Assembly: GCF_003390925.1 (NCBI RefSeq)
Contig: NZ_QUBS01000018.1
Coordinates: 107,406-171,405 of the forward strand
Direction: 5' to 3'
From: Trinickia diaoshuihuensis
GTDB taxonomy: Bacteria; Pseudomonadota; Gammaproteobacteria; Burkholderiales; Burkholderiaceae
DNA length: 64,000 nt
Position 1 is the stretch's first letter. Each line of letters opens with the position of its first letter. Positions 45,239 through 58,261 of this stretch are shown piece after piece. Position numbers and translations under genes: made by a program. The notes under the pieces were generated by a model that saw only the letters and a list, made by a program, of their open reading frames with translations, ran no database searches and was not told where the DNA came from.

Positions 45239-45769
45239 TTAGCGGGAAGCGATTTGCTCCGGCTTGACGCTGCGCACGAGCAACGTCTGCCATTCCGTGG
45301 GCGTGCGGGCAACGGGTTGATGCTCGCCCGTGGGACCGTAGCCGAGCGCTTCGTAAAAACGCATGGCGGTGCGGTTGGCATCGGCTACCCAGGCGTAGAT
45401 TTCGGTGGCGCCCCGCTCGGCTAGCCACGCGGTGGCCGTGTTGACGAGCAACTCGCCGCCGCGCAAATGGCGCACCGCCGGCGCCACCCAAAGGGCGCAG
45501 ACGAACGGCTTACGTTCGGCGGTCTCATCGAAATAAGCCCCGATGAGTCCCGCGGGATGACCTTCGGTATAGAGGATGAAGGTGGCCGAATTTTCGGAGC
45601 TGGCATAGCGCGCCGCGGCTGCGTCGAATGTTTCGGTCCGCTCGGAGAGCGCTTCCTCCAGCGTCTCGGCAAAGGCGTCGGGCGCATCGCGCAGCGACGC
45701 GACGCGCAACTCCCGAAACGTTGCGCCCTGATCTGCGGCGATACGGCGAACAGTCAGCGATGAACTCAT
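45239..45769 (-). CDS. GNAT-family N-acetyltransferase
   Basis: 176 residues. The acetyl-CoA loop region is APAVRHLRGGELLVNTATAWLAERGA, followed by VADANRTAMRFYEALGY, the usual last motif of GNAT enzymes. TFRELRVASLRDAPDAFAETLEEA at the N-terminus is common in this subgroup. The acceptor is unknown. Confidence 0.88.
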   Translation of the reverse strand: MSSSLTVRRIAADQGATFRELRVASLRDAPDAFAETLEEALSERTETFDAAAARYASSENSATFILYTEGHPAGLIGAYFDETAERKPFVCALWVAPAVRHLRGGELLVNTATAWLAERGATEIYAWVADANRTAMRFYEALGYGPTGEHQPVARTPTEWQTLLVRSVKPEQIASR

Positions 45770-45933
45770 GAGACTCCGATTTTCGCGGATGGGTGGCTAA
45801 CGCGTAGCTTCGTCCGAACCGGCGGGCGAGTCAAACCTTGTATTTAAGCGAGAGATCGATGAGGCGTCCACCGTCCCCCATTGTGCAGAGCACAAAAGCG
45901 TGCGATCCGGGCAATGGTTCGGGGTCCTCAGCA

Positions 45934-46392
45934 TCAGGACGCCGCGTCGCGAGAGGCCGAGTAGATGCCGGGACGCGCGATCTCCATAAACTTTTCCGGA
46001 CTGCCTAGCGCTTGAAAACCGAACGGACGATACAGTTCATGGGCATCGCTCGTCACGAGCAAGATTCGGCGCAGGCCCGTAAGCAGATGGGATTCGAAGA
46101 TATGGCCCATCAACGCGCGCCCGTATCCATGCCCGCGGTACTCGGGCAGAACGAAGACGTCGCATAGATACGCGAAGGTGGCCATATCGGTCACGAGCCG
46201 GGCGAAGGCCACTTGTTTATCGCCGACGTAGCCGCCGAAGCAAAGCGAGCCTTCGATGGCACGCTCGACAGTCTCTTTGGGGATGCCTTTCGACCAGTAC
46301 GCGTGATCGCGCAGGAACGCGTGGATCATGTCGATGTCGAGCGCGCGTTTGTCGCTCGAAATACGCAAGCTGTCGTTTGCCATATCGTCCAT
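45934..46392 (-). CDS. GNAT-family N-acetyltransferase
   Basis: 152 residues. The acetyl-CoA motif LPEYRGHGYGRALM lies around residues 84-97 and DAHELYRPFGFQALG is the final motif. The arrangement (HAYWSKGIPKETVERAIEGSLCFG) is that of a widespread subgroup of GNAT proteins of unknown acceptor. ATG 46392 was chosen; a TTG at 46413 and an ATG at 46383 are alternatives. Confidence 0.88.
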   Translation of the reverse strand: MDDMANDSLRISSDKRALDIDMIHAFLRDHAYWSKGIPKETVERAIEGSLCFGGYVGDKQVAFARLVTDMATFAYLCDVFVLPEYRGHGYGRALMGHIFESHLLTGLRRILLVTSDAHELYRPFGFQALGSPEKFMEIARPGIYSASRDAAS

Positions 46393-46497
46393 AGGTTGAG
46401 CGCCGTTCGACAACTTGGGCTGAGTCGAACGGCGTGAAGACGATTATCGCAAATCAGCGGCAGCCGGCAGGCCTGCCGCGATACGACTTCCGCGAAG

Positions 46498-47115
46498 TTA
46501 GGCGGCTGCGGCTTGGTTGAGGTCGAACTCGAGCTTCCCGACGAAACTCTCCATCGTCGCTTCGCCGAGATCGACGGCCTTCGCTCCGCCTCCTGCAACG
46601 ATCGTCACATCGGTGATTCCAATGACGCTCAGGATCAACTTCAAATACTGGCTCGCGATGTCGCGATCGCGGATCGGCGAGCCTTCCGTGTAAATGCCTC
46701 CCGATGCCAGCAGCACGGTCGCCCTTTTACCGGAGAGCAATCCTTTGCCGTCGAAACCCAAGGTCACGCCCTTACGCACGATGTGATCGATCCACGCCTT
46801 GAGCGCGGCAGGAACGTTGTAGTTGTAGACCGGCGTGGCGATCGCGATATGGTCGGCGCCGAGCAATTCGGCGATCAGTTCGTCGGATAAGCGCAACGCC
46901 TCCTTCATTGCGGGCGACTGTTGCTCGAGGGGCGTGAAGTAGGCGTGCAACCAAGGCGCGGTGACGAAGGCTAGGTCTGTTTCCGCGAGATCGCGTTTGA
47001 CGATCCCACCGCCCGGATGGGCGGACTGCCACCGTTCGACAAAGCGGCGCGTCATATTGCGTGAAATCGACGAATCTCCACGAGGACTGGTTTCAACGAC
47101 GAGTAGGTTAGTCAT
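46498..47115 (-). CDS. azoR: FMN-dependent NADH-azoreductase
   Basis: 205 residues. A flavodoxin-like quinone reductase with [16 protein letters not shown] near the start (FMN phosphate loop), [25 protein letters not shown] (FMN-binding strand) and [13 protein letters not shown]. It reduces quinones and azo compounds with NADH. It is divergent from a LysR gene, its likely regulator. Confidence 0.93.
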   Translation of the reverse strand: MTNLLVVETSPRGDSSISRNMTRRFVERWQSAHPGGGIVKRDLAETDLAFVTAPWLHAYFTPLEQQSPAMKEALRLSDELIAELLGADHIAIATPVYNYNVPAALKAWIDHIVRKGVTLGFDGKGLLSGKRATVLLASGGIYTEGSPIRDRDIASQYLKLILSVIGITDVTIVAGGGAKAVDLGEATMESFVGKLEFDLNQAAAA

Positions 47116-47194
47116 GGGTTTGCTCTTCGCTTGTTAAGTGAGTTTGCACGCGTGATATTGGCGGCCTGTATCCTTCTGCGGAAGAGATAAAATT

Positions 47195-47211
47195 CCGATA
47201 CTTTCAATCGG
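47195..47211. promoter_or_regulatory. Possible LysR operator between azoR and its regulator
   Basis: CCGAT-N7-ATCGG, a 17-base interrupted palindrome, AT-rich at the centre, 13 bases before the LysR start. Confidence 0.4.
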
Positions 47212-47223
47212 TTTTTATGATTT

Positions 47224-48123
47224 ATGTCGCTCGGCAGTCTTAGTCTCGATCAGTTGCGCGTGCTCGTGGCGATTGCCGACACCGGCAGTTTCTCCGCCGC
47301 CGCGCGTCAGCTTCGGCGTGCGCAATCGGCAATTAGTCAGGCTGTCGCCACCCTGGAGCAATTGCAAGACGTTCGCTTGTTCGATCGCAGCGGTCATCGG
47401 CCGCGGTTGACGGATATCGGAGAAGTACTTGTCGAGCAGGCACGTCTGGTATTGGCCAGTGCCGCTCGATTCGAGGCGGTCGCCGCGAGCAATCGGTCCG
47501 GGCTGGAGGCCGAGCTTGCCGTTGCGATCGATCCACTAGTGCCGACCGCTCCACTCATCGAGAGCCTGCACGCACTACGCGCGACTTATCCCGACCTTCC
47601 GGTGAGCTTCTCGACCGAGGGGCTTGGCGGTGCGTTGCGTCGTCTGCGTAACGATTCGGCGGCGCTGGCGATTTGTTTGCTGCTTCCCGCCGCGCCGGAG
47701 GACATCGTCGCGTATCCGCTGCTGCGCATCGACATGATTCCGGTGGTCGCGCGCGAACATCCGCTGGCCTCGCTTGGGAGGCCGGCAACGCCAAGCGATC
47801 TCGAGCCGCATGTCCAACTCGTGCTTTCGGACCCGGTTGAACCGAATGGGGCGTCGTATGGGTTATCGAGCGCGAGATTATGGCGTTTCGTCGACGTGGG
47901 CCGGCGGCTGGATTTTCTTCGGGCCGGCTTCGGATGGTGCCGAATGCCGGGACACCTCGTCGAGGAATCGATTGCCGCCGGGCAGCTCGTTCGGATCGAG
48001 ATCGAGGACGACCCGACGCCTCGCGATGGTTTGACGATTTATGCCGCTCATCGCCGCGACCGCGCGCCAGGCGTTGCGGGGCGGTGGTTGCTTGAGGAGC
48101 TCAAGCGGCGTTTGTGCGATTGA
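47224..48123 (+). CDS. LysR-family transcriptional regulator
   Basis: 299 residues. The HTH is LVAIADTGSFSAAARQLRRAQSAISQAVATLEQ (residues 13-45), and the ligand-binding domain follows. The divergent position beside azoR suggests control of azoR by a quinone-like or electrophilic signal (inference). The start is the ATG that gives the standard LysR N-terminus. Confidence 0.92.
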   Translation: MSLGSLSLDQLRVLVAIADTGSFSAAARQLRRAQSAISQAVATLEQLQDVRLFDRSGHRPRLTDIGEVLVEQARLVLASAARFEAVAASNRSGLEAELAVAIDPLVPTAPLIESLHALRATYPDLPVSFSTEGLGGALRRLRNDSAALAICLLLPAAPEDIVAYPLLRIDMIPVVAREHPLASLGRPATPSDLEPHVQLVLSDPVEPNGASYGLSSARLWRFVDVGRRLDFLRAGFGWCRMPGHLVEESIAAGQLVRIEIEDDPTPRDGLTIYAAHRRDRAPGVAGRWLLEELKRRLCD

Positions 48124-48227
48124 CGTCGGATGCGCTATGGGAGGGCCACTCGAATTATCGGTGGCTCCGCCCATGCTTCTCCCTTGGAACTCGACGTGAT
48201 TTCGTTTTGACTACTGGCGACGCGCCT

Positions 48228-48446
48228 TCAGCGATTTCCTCGCGGACCCTGTTCACTTAGTCGTTTTACCTCTCGGCGCAGCCGTCGATTATCGGTAAAC
48301 AGCGCAATAAACACCACGACGCCGAGAATCAGCGAACTCCACTCGCCAGCAACATGCCCAAAGGCCCAGGCCAGCAACGCAAGCCCCAGTGAGACCGCGA
48401 CCAACGCCGTACGGTCTTTCCACCACTCAGCAGAGCCGAATTTCAT
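48228..48446 (-). CDS. Small membrane protein (72 aa), possible immunity protein
   Basis: 72 residues. Two hydrophobic stretches (about 13-29 and 36-51) are followed by a basic tail (DNRRLRREVKRLSEQ) that may be a short coiled coil. Its ATG lies 2 bases after the stop of the next gene upstream, so the pair is translationally linked. No family is recognised. Small membrane proteins in this position are often immunity proteins, but that is context only. Confidence 0.6.
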   Translation of the reverse strand: MKFGSAEWWKDRTALVAVSLGLALLAWAFGHVAGEWSSLILGVVVFIALFTDNRRLRREVKRLSEQGPRGNR

Positions 48447-48448
48447 AG

Positions 48449-48934
48449 TCACCTCGTCGCTGTCAAAACTGGCGAATCGCAAACCAAGGCAGTATGCGCG
48501 TAAGCCTGTCTGCCGGGCGCGCTTTGGTCGAAAATCTCCGGATGACACATGATGTGGTGGGCCAACTGCGGAGATACGCGAATGCCCGTGTCCCCTTGAA
48601 AACGTAGCAACGCTGCTCCGTTCCTCGCGGGAGAAGAGCCGCAGCTAGTATATTTGGTCATCGCGACCATGGTGCTGCCGATCGCTGCGCCCGTGTAGAA
48701 CGAGGCATAGATCGCACCGCCTACAAGCAGTTTTTCCGGTAACGTGGTTGCGCCGACTAGCTCAGCGACCGTCGCCCCCTTACCTAACTTATCAACCGCC
48801 GCCACAAGCGCACCGAGCTTGGTCAATATGGTTACCTGGGTGCCATACCAACTCGTCGGCACGTCGAGGCCCAGCGCTTCCATATTTGTCTTGTACGCCT
48901 GAAAAAATCCAGCGGCACCGCATTGCATTGGCAT
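48449..48934 (-). CDS. Hypothetical protein with a membrane segment (161 aa)
   Basis: 161 residues with a GAGGAA site. A hydrophobic helix pair around 65-92 (LLVGGAIYASFYTGAAIGSTMVAM), a Cys-containing N-terminus (MPMQCG) and a C-terminal half with HHIMCHPEIFD. It matches no family I know. It is coupled to the 72-residue membrane protein gene behind it, which suggests an effector/immunity-like pair. Confidence 0.55.
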   Translation of the reverse strand: MPMQCGAAGFFQAYKTNMEALGLDVPTSWYGTQVTILTKLGALVAAVDKLGKGATVAELVGATTLPEKLLVGGAIYASFYTGAAIGSTMVAMTKYTSCGSSPARNGAALLRFQGDTGIRVSPQLAHHIMCHPEIFDQSAPGRQAYAHTALVCDSPVLTATR

Positions 48935-49053
48935 AGAAAGTTCCTCGGAAATATCTTGTTATTGGTAGGGCTGCTGCGCTAGCGGAGCCTGCCGCATTTT
49001 ACACTTGGGCTATTCCTCGCGGGCTTTCACCAATAGGCAGAGTTAATGGAGAA

Positions 49054-49629
49054 TCAGAGGCTTGGCTCGGTTTTCGGGTCGGCCGCCAGTTCCGCATCTT
49101 TGCGCATGGCCTCGAGGACCTGCCGCCCTATCTCGATCTGATGGGACAAAGCAAGGGAAGCGATGCCGGGAAATACAAGTCTGGCGCTTTCCAGTATTGA
49201 TTGCGCCGCTTGGTCGCCTTCGGCGACCTTTTCCGGGAACACGGCGATAAACCACAGTTGAAAGACCTGCGCCTCTACAGGCCCCCCCTCCCGAAACCGA
49301 ATGTAATCCTCCACCGCCAGAAACAGGATGGCGGCAACATTATCCTCGCGCAGTTCGACGGAGCTTTCAGGGTTCGGGTCTTGCTCGGCGTGCTTGAAAA
49401 AGTTCCGGCAGGGCTGGTTGACGTAGTACGTAAGCGTGTGCCCACGTGGCAAGTTTTCGCGCGCCTGCTTGGAGAAGCTGTCCACACCCGCGTTCGTGCA
49501 GAGCACGTCGATGATCTCCCAAGCGTTCGATGCCAGCGTGTACACCGAGACGGGATCGCCACCGTCGAAGAAAAGACGAATGGCAGTAACAAGTTGCCGT
49601 CGCACCGCGGCGATCTTTGTTACGAGCAT
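49054..49629 (-). CDS. Conserved hypothetical protein (191 aa)
   Basis: 191 residues, largely helical, with AVRRQLVTAIRLFFDGGDPVSVYTLASNAWEII at the start, a segment found in a widespread but uncharacterised proteobacterial family. NFFKHAEQDP and LEDYIRF-like helices follow. No signal peptide or membrane segment. It has no close operon partner; it sits in a small patch between azoR/lysR and tRNA-Ser. Confidence 0.7.
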   Translation of the reverse strand: MLVTKIAAVRRQLVTAIRLFFDGGDPVSVYTLASNAWEIIDVLCTNAGVDSFSKQARENLPRGHTLTYYVNQPCRNFFKHAEQDPNPESSVELREDNVAAILFLAVEDYIRFREGGPVEAQVFQLWFIAVFPEKVAEGDQAAQSILESARLVFPGIASLALSHQIEIGRQVLEAMRKDAELAADPKTEPSL

Positions 49630-49850
49630 GTGCGACTACTCCTCTTCGGGAACTCGATGCGCAATCGCGCCTGCCTCGGTTCGGAACGCACCATTCGGAT
49701 ACGGCCGAGTTGGATGGCCTGGCCAAAAAGTCTAAACGGTTCGCAAAGAATAACTACTCGAAGCAGGCGGACGAGTGAAGAGGCCCTGCATGGCCTCTAT
49801 GCAATTGCAAGTTGACGCTTCGGCTCGGATGAGATCGGATCGCGGCAAAC

Positions 49851-49878
49851 AAAAACGGGCCCCGAAGGGCCCGTTTTC
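49851..49878 (-). terminator. Terminator of tRNA-Ser(CGA)
   Basis: On the minus strand, AAAACGGGCC-CTTCGG-GGCCCGTTTT-type hairpin with a T5 tail, 8 bases past the tRNA. Confidence 0.9.
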
Positions 49879-49885
49879 AATGTCT

Positions 49886-49976
49886 TGGCGGAAAGGGTGG
49901 GATTCGAACCCACGGTACGGTATAACCGTACACCGGATTTCGAGTCCGGCGCATTCGACCACTCTGCCACCTTTCC
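49886..49976 (-). tRNA. tRNA-Ser (anticodon CGA)
   Basis: A 91-base class II cloverleaf with acceptor GGAAAGG/CCTTTCC, a long variable arm, GTTCGAATC T-loop and encoded CCA. The anticodon loop CTCGAAA gives CGA, decoding UCG. It lies on the same strand just downstream of serS. Confidence 0.97.
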
Positions 49977-50107
49977 GACTTCTTGAACGAGGTTTCCCTC
50001 GCTCGCTTCACCAAGCTGGTCGCTGTTTGGCGAAGCGAAGATTATAGAACAGCCGCAGCGACATTCCAAGCCCTTTTTCCAAAAAACTTGAAGCGCCGCG
50101 CAGCCGA

Positions 50108-51436
<1,329 letters not shown>

Positions 51437-51524
51437 TTAACGCACCGGGGAGCGTCGCCGCGTGTCGGATTCCACACTCGGCGCGGTCCACTCGATACGC
51501 ATCGGGCGCGCGCCGCTAATCCGG

Positions 51525-52826
51525 CTATTCGTCCGCTTGTTCGTCCAGCTTGCGAAGGAACGCCAGCTTCTCGGCGATTTTGATTTCGAGCCCGCGCGGC
51601 ACCGGCTGATACCAGTTCGGTTCGGACATGCCGTCCGGCAGATAGGTTTCGCCGGCTGCATATGCATGCGGCTCGTCGTGCGCATAGCGGTACTCGTGTC
51701 CGTAGCCCAATTCCTTCATGAGCTTGGTCGGCGCGTTACGCAAATGAACCGGCACTTCGCGCGACTTGTCTTGCCGCACGAACGCCGTAGCTTGATTGAA
51801 CGCGTTGTACCCGGCATTGCTCTTCGGCGCGATGGCGAGATAGATGACGGCCTGCCCCAACGCCAAATCGCCTTCGGGCGAACCCAGCCGTTCGTAGGTC
51901 GCGGCCGCGTCGTTCGCCAGTTGCATCGCCCGGGGATCGGCCAGCCCGATGTCCTCCCAGGCCATGCGCACGATGCGGCGCGCGAGGTAGCGGGCATCGG
52001 CGCCGCCGTCCAGCATCCGCGTCAACCAATACAGCGCAGCGTCGGGGTGCGACCCGCGCACCGATTTATGCAGCGCCGAGATCTGATCGTAGAAGTTGTC
52101 GCCGCCTTTATCGAAGCGGCGCGCGTTCAATGTCAGCGCTTCGCGGATGAAATCGGCCGTGATGTGGTCGGTGCCGGATGCGCGTGCCGCCGCGCTCGTC
52201 TGTTCGAGCAAGTTGAGCATGCGGCGCGCATCGCCGTCCGCGTAACCGACGAGCGTCTCGACCGCCGTATCGTCGATCCGCAGATGCGAAAGCACTTTCT
52301 CGCGGGCGCGGGCCACCAGTTGCTTCAGTTCGTCCTCGGTCAAGGATTTGAGGACATAGACCTGAGCGCGAGAGAGCAATGCCGAATTCACCTCGAACGA
52401 GGGATTTTCGGTCGTCGCTCCGATAAACGTCACGAGGCCCGACTCGGCATACGGCAACAATGCGTCTTGCTGGGCCTTGTTGAACCGGTGAATTTCGTCG
52501 ACGAACAAGATCGTGTGCTTGCCCATCGCGAGGTGCTGCTCCGCCTGCTCCATGGCCGCACGAATGTCTTTGACGCCCGAGAACACCGCCGACAAGGCGA
52601 TGAATTCGCACTTGAAGGCGGTCGCCGTCAGGCGCGCCAGCGTCGTCTTGCCGACGCCGGGCGGTCCCCAAAGGATCATCGAATGCGGCTTGCCCGATTC
52701 GAACGCCAACCGCAGCGGTTTGCCCGGCCCCAGCAAATGAGACTGACCGATAACCTCGCCCAACGTTTTGGGCCGAAGCGCCTCGGCCAACGGCGCGCTA
52801 GGCTCTACCGAAAACAAATCTGACAT
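51525..52826 (-). CDS. rarA: Replication-associated recombination protein RarA
   Basis: 433 residues, an AAA+ ATPase of the MgsA/WRNIP1 family acting at stalled forks. Walker A is [13 protein letters not shown] (about residues 54-66), Walker B is LFVDEIHRF, sensor 1 is [11 protein letters not shown], and the C-terminal tetramerisation domain ends in the [16 protein letters not shown] segment. It lies 53 bases downstream of lolA. Confidence 0.97.
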   Translation of the reverse strand: MSDLFSVEPSAPLAEALRPKTLGEVIGQSHLLGPGKPLRLAFESGKPHSMILWGPPGVGKTTLARLTATAFKCEFIALSAVFSGVKDIRAAMEQAEQHLAMGKHTILFVDEIHRFNKAQQDALLPYAESGLVTFIGATTENPSFEVNSALLSRAQVYVLKSLTEDELKQLVARAREKVLSHLRIDDTAVETLVGYADGDARRMLNLLEQTSAAARASGTDHITADFIREALTLNARRFDKGGDNFYDQISALHKSVRGSHPDAALYWLTRMLDGGADARYLARRIVRMAWEDIGLADPRAMQLANDAAATYERLGSPEGDLALGQAVIYLAIAPKSNAGYNAFNQATAFVRQDKSREVPVHLRNAPTKLMKELGYGHEYRYAHDEPHAYAAGETYLPDGMSEPNWYQPVPRGLEIKIAEKLAFLRKLDEQADE

Positions 52827-52879
52827 GTTTCAAACCGCCATGAGCCGGTCAACGCCGAACGCCACGCGATACGCGACGC

Positions 52880-53629
52880 TCATCCGTTGATCACGTCGGC
52901 GCCTTTCGGCACCGTGAACTTGAACGAGCCGGGCTTCAACGCCGGGTTCTTTTGAATATTCGAGAACGTCAGCAGCGTCACGTTACCGAACACGTCGTGC
53001 AACTCCATCGCTTCCAGGTTGCCGTCGCGAAAACCGATGCCCACGCTTTGAAACTGCGTGTCGCGTGCCTTCGGCGTCAACTCGAGCCAATCGATGCCGC
53101 CCTTCACGCCGGCGTCGCGCAGCGTAAAGTTCTTCTCGAGATCGTTGCTGCCGAACAGGATGGCCGCCGGACTCGCGCCCAACGCGCCACCGAGTTTGCG
53201 AATCGTGACTTGATTCAAGTCCTTGTCGTAGACGTAAAGGCTGTCGCCGTCCGCTTGCAGCACCTGCGTGTACGGCTTCTCATACGTCCAGATAAATTTG
53301 CCGGGGCGCGCGAACACGAACGTGCCGCTCGACGTGCCGCCAACCGTCGCCACGACGGACCCGCTTGCCGGCGCGTTCTTCGGCGGCGCCTTGACTTCGC
53401 GCTGCACGAAATCGCCGCGCGCCGATTGCACTTGCGCGACGAACGCCTTGAGCTGCTCGGTACCGCTCGCGAAAGCCGCGGGAGCGGAGACGAGCAACGC
53501 CGCCGCACCGACCATCGTTACACCAAGGGAGCGCACGAGCCCGCGCCCAAGCGAACCCAAAGCGTTCGCGCCGGGCATCTGCAAGCGAACGAACGACGAA
53601 CGGCGGCCGGATTGAAACGTGTACTGCAT
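52880..53629 (-). CDS. lolA: Outer-membrane lipoprotein carrier protein LolA
   Basis: 249 residues including a long N-terminal leader with a signal sequence ([24 protein letters not shown]). The mature LolA fold carries lipoproteins across the periplasm from LolCDE to Lol[26 protein letters not shown] and [19 protein letters not shown] 53629 is used; a later Met (MPGANAL or MVGAAAL) would give a shorter signal peptide and may be the true start. It lies 89 bases after ftsK. Confidence 0.93.
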   Translation of the reverse strand: MQYTFQSGRRSSFVRLQMPGANALGSLGRGLVRSLGVTMVGAAALLVSAPAAFASGTEQLKAFVAQVQSARGDFVQREVKAPPKNAPASGSVVATVGGTSSGTFVFARPGKFIWTYEKPYTQVLQADGDSLYVYDKDLNQVTIRKLGGALGASPAAILFGSNDLEKNFTLRDAGVKGGIDWLELTPKARDTQFQSVGIGFRDGNLEAMELHDVFGNVTLLTFSNIQKNPALKPGSFKFTVPKGADVING

Positions 53630-53718
53630 CGAATTCAAGATGACTCTCCGTAACGGATCGGAAGTTGTACGCGATCGAGCCGACGAGACAACAAGGCGGC
53701 GGCACCCGCCGCCCGCGG

Positions 53719-56028
53719 TCAATCGCTCTCGCGCGATGGAACGAGAATCTCGCGATTGCCGTTCGACGACATCGCCGAGACGAGCCCCGATTGCTCCATT
53801 TGTTCGAGCAGTCGCGCCGCCCGGTTGTAGCCGATGCGCAAATGGCGCTGCACGAGCGAAATCGAGGCGCGGCGGTTCTTGACGACGACTTCGACGGCCT
53901 GGTCGTACAGCGGATCGGCCTCGCCGCCCGCTTGTCCCCCACCCGCCGCCGAACCTTCGTCGCCTTCGCCCGCCAAGCCGCCTTCGAGCAAGCCCTCGAC
54001 GTAGTTCGGCTCGCCCTGCTCCTTGAGCTTCTCGACGACGCGATGCACTTCGTCGTCCGAGACGAACGCGCCGTGCACGCGCACGGGCAACCCCGAGCCG
54101 GGCGGCAGATAGAGCATGTCGCCCATGCCGAGCAGCGACTCGGCGCCTTGCTGGTCGAGGATCGTGCGCGAATCGATTCGCGACGACACTTGGAACGCGA
54201 TGCGCGTCGGCACGTTGGCCTTGATGAGGCCCGTGATGACGTCGACCGACGGCCGCTGCGTCGCCAAAATCAAATGAATCCCGGCCGCCCGCGCCTTTTG
54301 CGCGATACGAGCGATCAACTCCTCGACCTTCTTGCCGACGACCATCATGAGGTCGGCCAATTCGTCGATGACCACGACGACGTGCGGCAAGCGCGTGAGC
54401 GGCTCGGGCGCGTCGGGCGTCAGGCTGAACGGATTGGGCAGCTTTTCCTCGCGCTTGGCCGCTTCGTCGATCTTGTTGTTGTAGCCGGCCAGATTGCGCA
54501 CGCCGAGCTTGCTCATGAGCTTATAGCGGCGCTCCATTTCGGCCACGGCCCAATTGAGCGCATGCCCGGCCTGGCGCATATCCGTGACGACGGGACAGAG
54601 CAGATGCGGAATCCCTTCGTAGACGCTCATTTCAAGCATCTTCGGATCGATGAGGATCATCCGCACGTCTTCGGCGCTCGCCTTGTAGAGCAGCGAGAGA
54701 ATCATCGCGTTGATCCCCACCGACTTGCCCGAACCCGTCGTACCGGCCACGAGCAAGTGCGGCATCTTCGCCAGATCGGCGCACACGGGATTGCCGCCGA
54801 TGTCTTTGCCGAGACCCATCGTGAGTTTCGACGACGCGTCGGCATAGACCTCCGAGCCGAGGATCTCCGACAGACGCACGGTCTGGCGCCGCTGATTCGG
54901 CAACTCCAGCGCCATGTAGTTCTTGCCCGGAATCGTCTCGACGACACGGATCGACACGAGCGACAGCGAGCGGGCTAGGTCTTTCGCCAGATTGACGATC
55001 TGGCTGCCCTTCACGCCCGTGGCGGGCTCGATTTCGTAACGGGTGACGACCGGTCCCGGATACGCCGCGACGACGCTCACGTCGACGCCGAAATCCTTGA
55101 GCTTCTTCTCGATGAGCCGCGACGTGAATTCGAGCGTATCGGCCGAAATCGTCTCTTGCGTGGCGGGCGCAGGATCGAGCAGCGCGATCGGCGGCAACGT
55201 GGAATCGCCGGGCAAATCGGCGAACAGCGGGACCTGCTTTTCCTTCTCGACGCGCTCGGATTTGGCCGGCGTGGGGATAGCCGGCACGATCGTCACGGGC
55301 TCGTGCTCCTCGAGCCGCACGCGGCTTTGCTCGACCTTGCCCTCGCGCTTGACGGCGGCGGCTTCGCCCAGCTTGCGATCGCGGCCCGCCTCGCGCCGCA
55401 ACTTCGCGAACGTGACGGCCGAAATGATCGAATCGCCGACGCGTTCGGCCACCGAGAGCCAGGAGAAGCGGAAATAGAGCGACAGACCGATGCCGAGCGC
55501 GATCAGCAGCGCAAGCGTGCCGCCCGTGAAGCCGAGCGCATGCGAGACGCCGCGCGCCACCGCGTCGCCGACGATGCCGCCCGGCGCGCGCGGCAACGGC
55601 AGACGCAGCGACCACATCCGCAGCGCCTCGATGCCGTCGCTCGCCAGCAGGACGAGCACGAATGCGAACGCATCGGCGATCCAGGCGCCGTCGCGCGGCA
55701 GGTCCTCCTCGGCCTCGCCCTGCCGGCTCAAGCGCCGGTAGTTCGCACTGATGCGGCGCACGAGCAGCACCACCCACCAATAGGTGGAGAGCCCGAACAG
55801 CAACAGCAGGATGTCCGATGTCCAGGCGCCCACGCGGCCGGCCCAATTCGAGATGCGATCGACTTGCGCCGCGTGCGTCCAGCTCGGATCGTGGCGGCTG
55901 TAACTGACGAGCGCCATCACGAGGAACACGCAAAGCGCGACCTGCAAGATCCAACGGATTTCGGTGAAAAGGCGCGACATGCGATGCGGTAACGCTTGCG
56001 CAGGCGCCGAATAAGGAGCTTTGGCCAT
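53719..56028 (-). CDS. ftsK: DNA translocase FtsK
   Basis: 769 residues. Four N-terminal membrane helices (first at [18 protein letters not shown]) anchor it at the septum. A short linker leads to the motor domain with Walker [14 protein letters not shown] and Walker [13 protein letters not shown], and the C-terminal gamma winged helix ([20 protein letters not shown]) reads KOPS. The linker is shorter than in E. coli FtsK. It moves the chromosome termini during division. ATG 56028 (MAKAPYS) is chosen over an upstream start. Confidence 0.96.
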   Translation of the reverse strand: MAKAPYSAPAQALPHRMSRLFTEIRWILQVALCVFLVMALVSYSRHDPSWTHAAQVDRISNWAGRVGAWTSDILLLLFGLSTYWWVVLLVRRISANYRRLSRQGEAEEDLPRDGAWIADAFAFVLVLLASDGIEALRMWSLRLPLPRAPGGIVGDAVARGVSHALGFTGGTLALLIALGIGLSLYFRFSWLSVAERVGDSIISAVTFAKLRREAGRDRKLGEAAAVKREGKVEQSRVRLEEHEPVTIVPAIPTPAKSERVEKEKQVPLFADLPGDSTLPPIALLDPAPATQETISADTLEFTSRLIEKKLKDFGVDVSVVAAYPGPVVTRYEIEPATGVKGSQIVNLAKDLARSLSLVSIRVVETIPGKNYMALELPNQRRQTVRLSEILGSEVYADASSKLTMGLGKDIGGNPVCADLAKMPHLLVAGTTGSGKSVGINAMILSLLYKASAEDVRMILIDPKMLEMSVYEGIPHLLCPVVTDMRQAGHALNWAVAEMERRYKLMSKLGVRNLAGYNNKIDEAAKREEKLPNPFSLTPDAPEPLTRLPHVVVVIDELADLMMVVGKKVEELIARIAQKARAAGIHLILATQRPSVDVITGLIKANVPTRIAFQVSSRIDSRTILDQQGAESLLGMGDMLYLPPGSGLPVRVHGAFVSDDEVHRVVEKLKEQGEPNYVEGLLEGGLAGEGDEGSAAGGGQAGGEADPLYDQAVEVVVKNRRASISLVQRHLRIGYNRAARLLEQMEQSGLVSAMSSNGNREILVPSRESD

Positions 56029-56244
56029 GAATCCGTAGCAGCATGGCGGGCGCACCCGCCAGGAGTTCGATGCGGGCTATTGTAAACGTTGCGTCGGACC
56101 ACAGGCTGTAAATGACCGTAACGGGACCGTAATGGCATGCGAACGGCCGGGGCGCCGGCGCACCCGCGGCTCGCGCCCGGCGGGGCAAACGCTATCGCGG
56201 CGATTGAGGACGTGCTCAGCGGGGCATCCGGCGCCCCTTTATAA

Positions 56245-57351
<1,107 letters not shown>

Positions 57352-57416
57352 AATAGCGATTGGCGGGCTCCGCTCGGCGCCGATGCCGAGCACGCGCCGC
57401 CTGTCGCCGTCGGATC

Positions 57417-57448
57417 AGGGCCGCGGCCGCCAGCCAGCGGCCCTTTTT
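57417..57448 (+). terminator. Terminator of trxB
   Basis: AGGGCCGC/GCGGCCCT stem with a 12-base loop and a T5 run, 66 bases past the trxB stop. Confidence 0.8.
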
Positions 57449-57523
57449 ACGCCATTCGGTCGGTCGCCGGCTCACTCGCCGCAGCGTTGTCGCATTCGAT
57501 TTCAGTCGTCGTCGGTATCTGTC

Positions 57524-58261
57524 ATGTCAAAGAATCGTCCCCGTCCCAGCGCAACCCCGCCCGCCAAGGCCGGTTCGAGCGTCGGCGGCCTTGCCGATCT
57601 CGCCTCGCTGCGCGACGCTCTGAAACAGAGCGCGGCCGAACGCGAACGCGAGCGGATCGCGGCGGAGAAGGCCGCCCGCGAAGCGGCGGCCGATGCGGAC
57701 CTGTTCCGTCGTGAGATCGGCGAAGTGGCGCCGATCGCCGCCGCGGCGCGCGCCGTCCATGGCCGCACGCCGCCGGCCGCGCTGCCCCTGCAGACCCGGC
57801 GTGACGAACAAGCCGTGCTGACCGAAGCGATCTCCGACGAATTCGACCCCGAAGTGCTGCTCGACACGGACGAATCACTGTTCTATTGCCGCCCGGGCGT
57901 CAGCCAAGAAGTCGTACGCAAGCTGCGCCGCGGCGATTGGATCGTGCAGGCCCAACTCGATCTGCACGGCATGCGCCGAGAGGAGGCGCGCGAGGCACTG
58001 GCGGAGTTCATTCGCGAGACAGTCAAACGCGGGTTGCGCTGCATACGCGTCATTCACGGCAAGGGATTGGGTTCGGTCGGCAAGGAGCCGGTCTTGAAGG
58101 GAAAGGTTCGCGCATGGCTCGTGCAGAAAGCGGAAGTCATCGCGTTTTGCCAAGCGCGGCCGCATGACGGCGGCGCGGGCGCGGTGCTCGTGCTGCTCCA
58201 ACCGGGCCTCACCCGGCCGGGCGCCGCGCGCCAAGACCGAGGCGCCGACAGTGCATCCTAG
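57524..58261 (+). CDS. Smr-domain protein
   Basis: 245 residues. The C-terminal Smr domain (about 145-225) has the LDLHGMRREEA motif and the IRVIHGKGLGS motif, as in the MutS2 C-terminus; such domains can be nucleases. The N-terminal part is charged and helical (AAERERERIAAEKAAREAAA), probably a coiled coil. ATG 57524 is used. Its stop overlaps the next gene by 11 bases. Confidence 0.9.
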   Translation: MSKNRPRPSATPPAKAGSSVGGLADLASLRDALKQSAAERERERIAAEKAAREAAADADLFRREIGEVAPIAAAARAVHGRTPPAALPLQTRRDEQAVLTEAISDEFDPEVLLDTDESLFYCRPGVSQEVVRKLRRGDWIVQAQLDLHGMRREEAREALAEFIRETVKRGLRCIRVIHGKGLGSVGKEPVLKGKVRAWLVQKAEVIAFCQARPHDGGAGAVLVLLQPGLTRPGAARQDRGADSAS

